64,000 bases of DNA from assembly GCA_020466095.1 (NCBI GenBank), contig CM035807.1, positions 116,226,124 to 116,290,123 of the forward strand, given 5' to 3'. How positions within the stretch are numbered: position 1 is the stretch's first letter; every line of letters starts with the position of its first letter. This document shows, piece by piece, positions 59,580 to 64,000 of this stretch. The notes beneath the pieces were generated by a model. That model ran no database searches and was not told where the DNA came from. It saw only the letters and a program-made list of their open reading frames with translations. This DNA comes from Chlorops oryzae. Its lineage: Eukaryota; Arthropoda; Insecta; Diptera; Chloropidae. A program made the translations under genes and the position numbers.

Positions 59580-60916
59580 CTATATTCAAATTCATTAAAT
59601 TTTGGCATCTTCTTATTAAGAGCCTACATTGAGATATGCAGTAAGTAAAGTGTCCATAAGAAGCACATGCAAAAAATGCGAAAATTAAGGAAGAGTATTA
59701 AAAGCACAAAATTAAACACAGACACGGACTTCGAAAATGTGAAATTTATGGCATATCGAGGTTGTAGAGAGTCAGCTCATAATGACCAAATATTTACGGC
59801 ATATCTCAGTATAGGCTCTAAAGAAAGTTAAGAATGGAGGGTCGTGTTAGACCAGCCAATCTCATTCAGTAAATATACCACGAGTCTAAAAAATAACCCG
59901 TTTCAAAAATTGAAAAATGAAATTGGCTTTTACTTGTATATCAGCCCGATTCTAAATATTCCCGGGGAACGAATTCCCGGAGAAATTTCCTTTTCTCGAG
60001 AGTAAATCTCTTCTTTTTCAAATATTTGGGAGAATAAATTTAATGGCGAATGAGTATGTGACCCATACCCATAATTTTCCTTTCCATATCTATTTAAAAA
60101 AGGAGAATTTTAGTCTCAAGAAAAGAAAATTCGTTCCCTGTATATTTTCATTTCGCAATTTCGTGGTTTTTGGATGATCAATCGACGAAAGATGGGCAAT
60201 AGAACCTGTGTACATCCAGCCGTTGAGTGGAACTGCTTCGAAAGAGACAACATTTTTTCCTAATGGGTGCATACAAGGGATGTTAGCATTCAAGTCCGCA
60301 AATTCAAAATCCGCTTTCGCTCACGGTACTCGTCGATGCGAATAAATGAGCGCCGCCGGTGTCACGAAAAATGACACCTTAGTAAAATTTTTTTTTTTAA
60401 TTTCTAACAGAAATCTGGCAGATTTTAAATTTTAAAGCAGAAGGAACCTAAGACATTACCGCCTTAGTAGACTCAATAAAATCAAACTTTTATCATTTCA
60501 GTTTTTTTAAATTAAATTTTAAAATCAATTTTCCAAAATTTCATTTTTTTTTCATACATATATAACACAATACCTTACGAACGACGAGTTGTATGGGCGG
60601 TTGGCAAGAAATCGGAACGTTTTGTCCACTATATGTCAGAATCATTTTCAGACATACTTCGATAAGAATTCAAAGTAAAATACTTGGGAAATTATGATTT
60701 CAGAAAATTCGCAGAAATCCCGCTTGTTTATGTGAAAAAAAAGTATCAGATTTGGCTTAGAAAGTGAGGATAAAAAGTGAATAGAGTTTAAGACCCATTC
60801 AAGACATTCTTTTAGATATCAACAAAAAAATTAGGGAAAATTAACAAAATTTCGAAAATATTGTGAAAAAATATCAAATTTAGTCTGATATAAATGATCG
60901 TGGGGTATTCATAATA
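59580..60916. other. no recognisable feature
   Basis: About 1.3 kb of AT-rich intergenic sequence; no gene or repeat that I can support. Confidence 0.4.
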
Positions 60917-62058
60917 CAGTAGTTTCGCTATATAAGAAACTCGTGTATAAGAAAAATTCGCCTTTAAGAAACTGTTTACCAAAACTAAATTTTTTTTTTT
61001 GTATGGAAAAAATTTGTATAAAAGAAACTTGGTTTTTATACCCGACACACTCTGTGTCGAGGGTATATTGCGTTTGTGTGTAACACCCAGAACCAGTCGA
61101 GATAGACATACAAAATATATATAGAAATGATCAGCGTCACCAGGAGATTCGATTTAGACATGTCCGTCCGTCTGTCTGTCTGTTTGTATACAGTTATCTT
61201 ATCGAACGGAGTTGAGCTATCTTGACAGAAATTTGGTATGCGTCCTCACGGGGACATGAGTAAGAACAAGTTCGAGAATGGACCCGATCGGACCATTTTT
61301 AGGGGTACCTCCAGTACTAGGGTCTGTTACGAAAATCACAAAAACTGCTCTAAAATCGAAGTTTTTCAAGATATTTTGATGAAATTTGATATTTGATCAT
61401 ATTTAAAGGCCAGTAATATTATTTCCAAAAATTGAAAAAGTGGGCGTGGCAGAAGGGCGTTTTTCGAAAATTCTCTCCTACACCCGAAATTCAAATGGAA
61501 CCAAATTTGGCACTTATGCTTCCTTTGTAGCCTTAAACATCCTCCCAAAAAATTTCCTTGATCGGTCCATTATTAAGGGTACCTCCAGTACTAGGGTCTG
61601 TCACAAAAATCCCAAAACTGCCCCAAAATCGGATTTTTTCGAAATATTTCAATAAAACTTAGGATTAGAGCGTATATCTAAGCCTCCGATTAGATTTCAA
61701 AAAAAATTTGGAAAAGTGGGCGTGGCAAAGGGGCAGCTTTCATAAAGAAATTTAACAAAAGTCGGTATATGGGGCCCCCCTTATGGCCTTAAACACTTCT
61801 TGATATTAAAAATTCTTTGAACATGTGAGTCTGTGTCGGGTATTCAATTGTCAGGCTCGCACCCTTACTTGGTTATCAAAAATTTAACACCCCTATTTTC
61901 AAATATCGGTAGTTTATATAAGAAAAAAATTTCTTATAAACGGTTTTTTTTTTATAAGAAAGAATTTTCTCTATAAACGGGTTCTTGTGTAAGAAAAAAC
62001 CGGATATAAGAAAGAAATTTCTTGGCAAAATCGACTTTCTTATATAGCGAAACTACTG
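60917..62058. mobile_element. TA-inserting inverted-repeat element (outer part of a nested pair)
   Basis: The ends are exact inverted repeats over about 23 bp (CAGTAGTTTCGCTATATAAG on the left) and are flanked by TA on both sides (60,915-60,916 and 62,059-62,060). Subterminal TATAAGAAA and TAAACGG motifs are repeated. CAGT ends and a TA target fit the Tc1/mariner-pogo group. The element is split by another repeat at 61,038-61,842. Its right end lies 165 bp before the Nup42-like start codon. Confidence 0.88.
61038..61842 (+). mobile_element. GTCT-type repeat element, copy 3, inserted into the TA element
   Basis: It begins ATACCCGACACACTCTGTGT-CGAGGGTAT and ends TGTGTCGGGTAT; the outer 12 bp are perfect inverted repeats. 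Inside are GATCAGCGTCACC, GTCCGTCCGTCTGTCTGTCTG, ACAGTTATCTTATCGAACGG, and two or three blocks of GTGGGCGTGGC and GTACCTCCAGTACTAGGGTC. This is the most complete copy in the window. Confidence 0.8.
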
Positions 62059-62223
62059 TAACCGCATCCGCGAAATATTGCCTTCGGAAATCCGCCTTGA
62101 CGGATATAAGAAAAAAAAAAATGCACTCGCAACATTTCTGGTGAAAAAAGAAAAGCAATGTCAGCTGATGACTTTTCGGAAGCCACCGATCTGATGAGTT
62201 TGAATTTTTGAAAAAAAAAAGAA

Positions 62224-63538
62224 ATGGTTTTATGCAAACATTTCCAATCAGGGAGTTGCCGCTTTGGTTCCAAGTGTAATAACGAACATATCGACATCAA
62301 GTGAGTAGATGAAAAAAAAATTACCCACAATTGATTGCAATTTCTCCTTGTTTGACAACAGACAATTGGTTAAAAATGACACCGAAGGCGCCATCAATGG
62401 CAAACAGTTTCCGTTCTCCTGCTATGGCCCGTTCAAAGATAAGCCCAGCATACCAAATTTCATTGAAGATCAATCATTCGAAGAAGTTCGCTTATTATGC
62501 TACGAAGCACGACGAAACAATCAATTCGAATTATTCCATCAACAATATTCAATGGGCTTCGCCGAGGCAATGAATAAATTGAAAGCATTGCTCCAGCCAA
62601 GCTATGAACTAATGAACGTATTGTTCATGATGTACGATTCGCCCGCGGGAGCGAACGGCAATGGCTCGAATTCGACGTCAACGGATGCCAGTTCGATTTT
62701 TGGGAAATCAACAACAATCAACAATGGCGGAAGTGTTTTCGCTGGCAGTAATATATTTGGAGGTGGCACCAATACAAATAACACCGCTGGCAGCATCTTT
62801 GGTGGACAGACTAATATTGCCGCACAACAGCAACAAACGTCAATCTTCGGACAACAGCAGCAGCAGCAGCAACAACAGCAGCAGCAACAACAACAACAGC
62901 CAGCACAACAGCAACAAGGAAACTCAGGTTCAATTTTTGGTGGCCTAACGAAGCCATCACTATTTGGTCAGCAACAAACGACGGCAACAGCAGGCACTGG
63001 TTTCGGACTGTTTGCACAAGCAGCTCAACAAAGTGGACTCTTCAATCAGGCGAGTACTTTTGGCCAGCAGCAACAGCAGCAGCAGCAACCAACTGCCTTT
63101 GTACAAAATTCCTTTACTGTCCAACCAGTACAGCAGACTATCGGCGGCACATTCCAGGCACATCAACCACAAACTCAAAATATGTTTGGACAAAACATTC
63201 AACAGAATCCTCAGCCAGTTGCGATGGGTTCGAATATTTTCGCCCAGGCTATGCAACAAAACATTGCAGCTGCACCAACCAACGGAGGCGGCTTCTTTCA
63301 ACAAGACGGAGCGGGAGGGTTTACACAACAACAGCAGCAGCAACAACAGATGCTGCAACAGCAGCAGATGATGTCCCAACAACAGCAAACAAATCAAATG
63401 CAAAACACAGTTGCCCATAATAGTGTCTATAGTAATCTATCGGACCTGACTGCCGATGAAATTGATGCTTTTAGAGCTGACTTCTTTGAACCGGGAAGAT
63501 TGCCAATCTCTCCGCCGCCATTGGAATTGTTGAACTGA
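62224..63538 (+). CDS. Nup42: Nup42/NUPL2-like FG nucleoporin with CCCH zinc finger, two exons
   Basis: Exon 1, 62,224-62,300, encodes MVLCKHFQSGSCRFGSKCNN EHIDIK, a CCCH finger (C4, C12, C18, H22). A 61-bp intron (AA|GTGAGT to GACAACAG) follows; exon 2, 62,362-63,538, ends at TGA. The total is 417 residues, close to the family's usual size. After a conserved globular-looking part (GPFKDKPSIPNFIEDQSFEE, QYSMGFAEAMNKLK) come FG repeats (SIFGK, NIFGGG, SIFGGQ, SIFGQ, SLFGQ) mixed with Gln runs. The C-terminus LTADEIDAFRADFFEPGRLP-ISPPPLELLN resembles the Gle1-binding motif of human NUP42. Known role: a cytoplasmic-face nuclear pore protein that holds Gle1 and supports mRNA export with the helicase Dbp5. 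No frame breaks are seen. A TA-flanked transposable element ends 165 bp upstream of the ATG. The family call is firm; the symbol follows the human/yeast name. Confidence 0.9.
62301..62361 (+). other. 61-bp intron of the Nup42-like gene
   Basis: The donor GTGAGT follows ATC AA, and the acceptor TTTGACAACAG restores the frame as AAA CAA TTG. The first exon would otherwise stop at once (AAG TGA), so the intron is needed to link the zinc finger to the FG region. Its size matches typical short fly introns. Confidence 0.85.
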
Positions 63539-63595
63539 AGTTATTCTAAGAATATATATAATTTTTTTATTTATTTATAAAAAATATTAAAAAAA

Positions 63596-63601
63596 AATAA
63601 A
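63596..63601 (+). terminator. polyadenylation signal AATAAA of the Nup42-like gene
   Basis: First AATAAA after the stop at 63,538, 58 nt downstream in an A-rich stretch. The position is typical for a short fly 3' UTR. Confidence 0.55.
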
Positions 63602-64000
63602 TATAAAGAAAAAACATCTTAGCAATTTCTTTTTTTTCGATTTTTTTTTTGTTTCCATTTATTTATACTTGTTATTTGTGATTTTCTCCCCTAAAAGGTT
63701 TTTTAAATTCAATAGTTTGGGTTGCCTCTTTGTCGCAGTCTCGAACGTAATTTTTGCTTTTAAATTTAAACGCTTGATCTAAACGACTTTTTCAACTGGC
63801 GGCATGTACTCCTTCATGACTCATTTTCGATGAAACAAGTGCGAAGTTTTTCGACTGGCAGAAATTGTGCACCAATCTCTCGTGGCCAGATCGGACTCAT
63901 AATTATTAAAAACAAACGTTTTTTACTAGTCGATGTACACTAACAGCTACAAAACAACAAGCCCGAACATGTGAAACTCTTTATTTTGGCCTAAGGCCGC
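63602..64000. other. unassigned sequence downstream of the Nup42-like gene
   Basis: About 400 bp. On the - strand a few short frames exist (for example 29 codons starting near 63,901), and the sequence is less AT-rich than the intergenic DNA, so the edge of a neighbouring gene is possible. Nothing can be named. Confidence 0.3.

Overview
The window looks like genomic DNA of a fly (Diptera), probably a higher fly. The evidence is short GT-AG introns of about 60-210 bp between several exons, very AT-rich non-coding DNA, long runs of Gln, Asn, His and Ser codons of the kind seen in fly regulatory genes, and a mariner remnant. I cannot name the species.

Two protein-coding genes are supported, both on the + strand. 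The main one is split ends (spen), the SHARP/SPEN-family nuclear RNA-binding corepressor. Twelve exons run from about 32,138 to 55,490. Three RRMs (RRM2-4 of the family) lie at 34.19-34.95 kb, a single exon of about 14.8 kb (36,217-50,975) encodes the low-complexity middle, and the SPOC domain is split between the last two exons. The N-terminal RRM1 and start codon are not in the window, so the 32 kb upstream is most simply read as a very large spen intron. Even without its N-terminus the gene encodes about 6,500 codons. The reading frame breaks by one base at eleven places, all in simple-sequence or homopolymer tracts, while the protein on both sides looks like Spen. I read these as consensus errors, not as a pseudogene.

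The second gene (62,224-63,538) is a Nup42/NUPL2-like nucleoporin: an N-terminal CCCH zinc finger, FG/Q-rich repeats, and a C-terminal motif resembling the Gle1-binding end of the family.

The rest is dominated by non-autonomous mobile elements and satellites. From 1 to 32 kb there are two families built as conserved ends around a tandem array (about 122-bp units, three copies; about 48-bp units, three copies plus a lone monomer), a 109-bp satellite, a 17-bp minisatellite inside an inverted-repeat element, an ACCGGT-rich satellite, a degenerate mariner on the - strand, a tRNA-derived SINE-like element with a (TTAGG)n tail, a 164-bp hAT-type MITE with an 8-bp target duplication, and a small unexplained hairpin. 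The spen introns hold two copies of a second hAT-like MITE, a 462-bp GC-rich insertion with a 13-bp target duplication, and a 208-bp MITE with a 9-bp target duplication inside the intron that splits SPOC. Between spen and the nucleoporin are a long AT-rich 3' UTR with three Pumilio-type sites and a strong hairpin, a 112-bp palindromic repeat array, a second tRNA-like head, and a nested pair of inverted-repeat elements ending about 165 bp before the nucleoporin start codon.

Several repeat patches contain dense indels compared with neighbouring copies, so exact lengths there should not be trusted.
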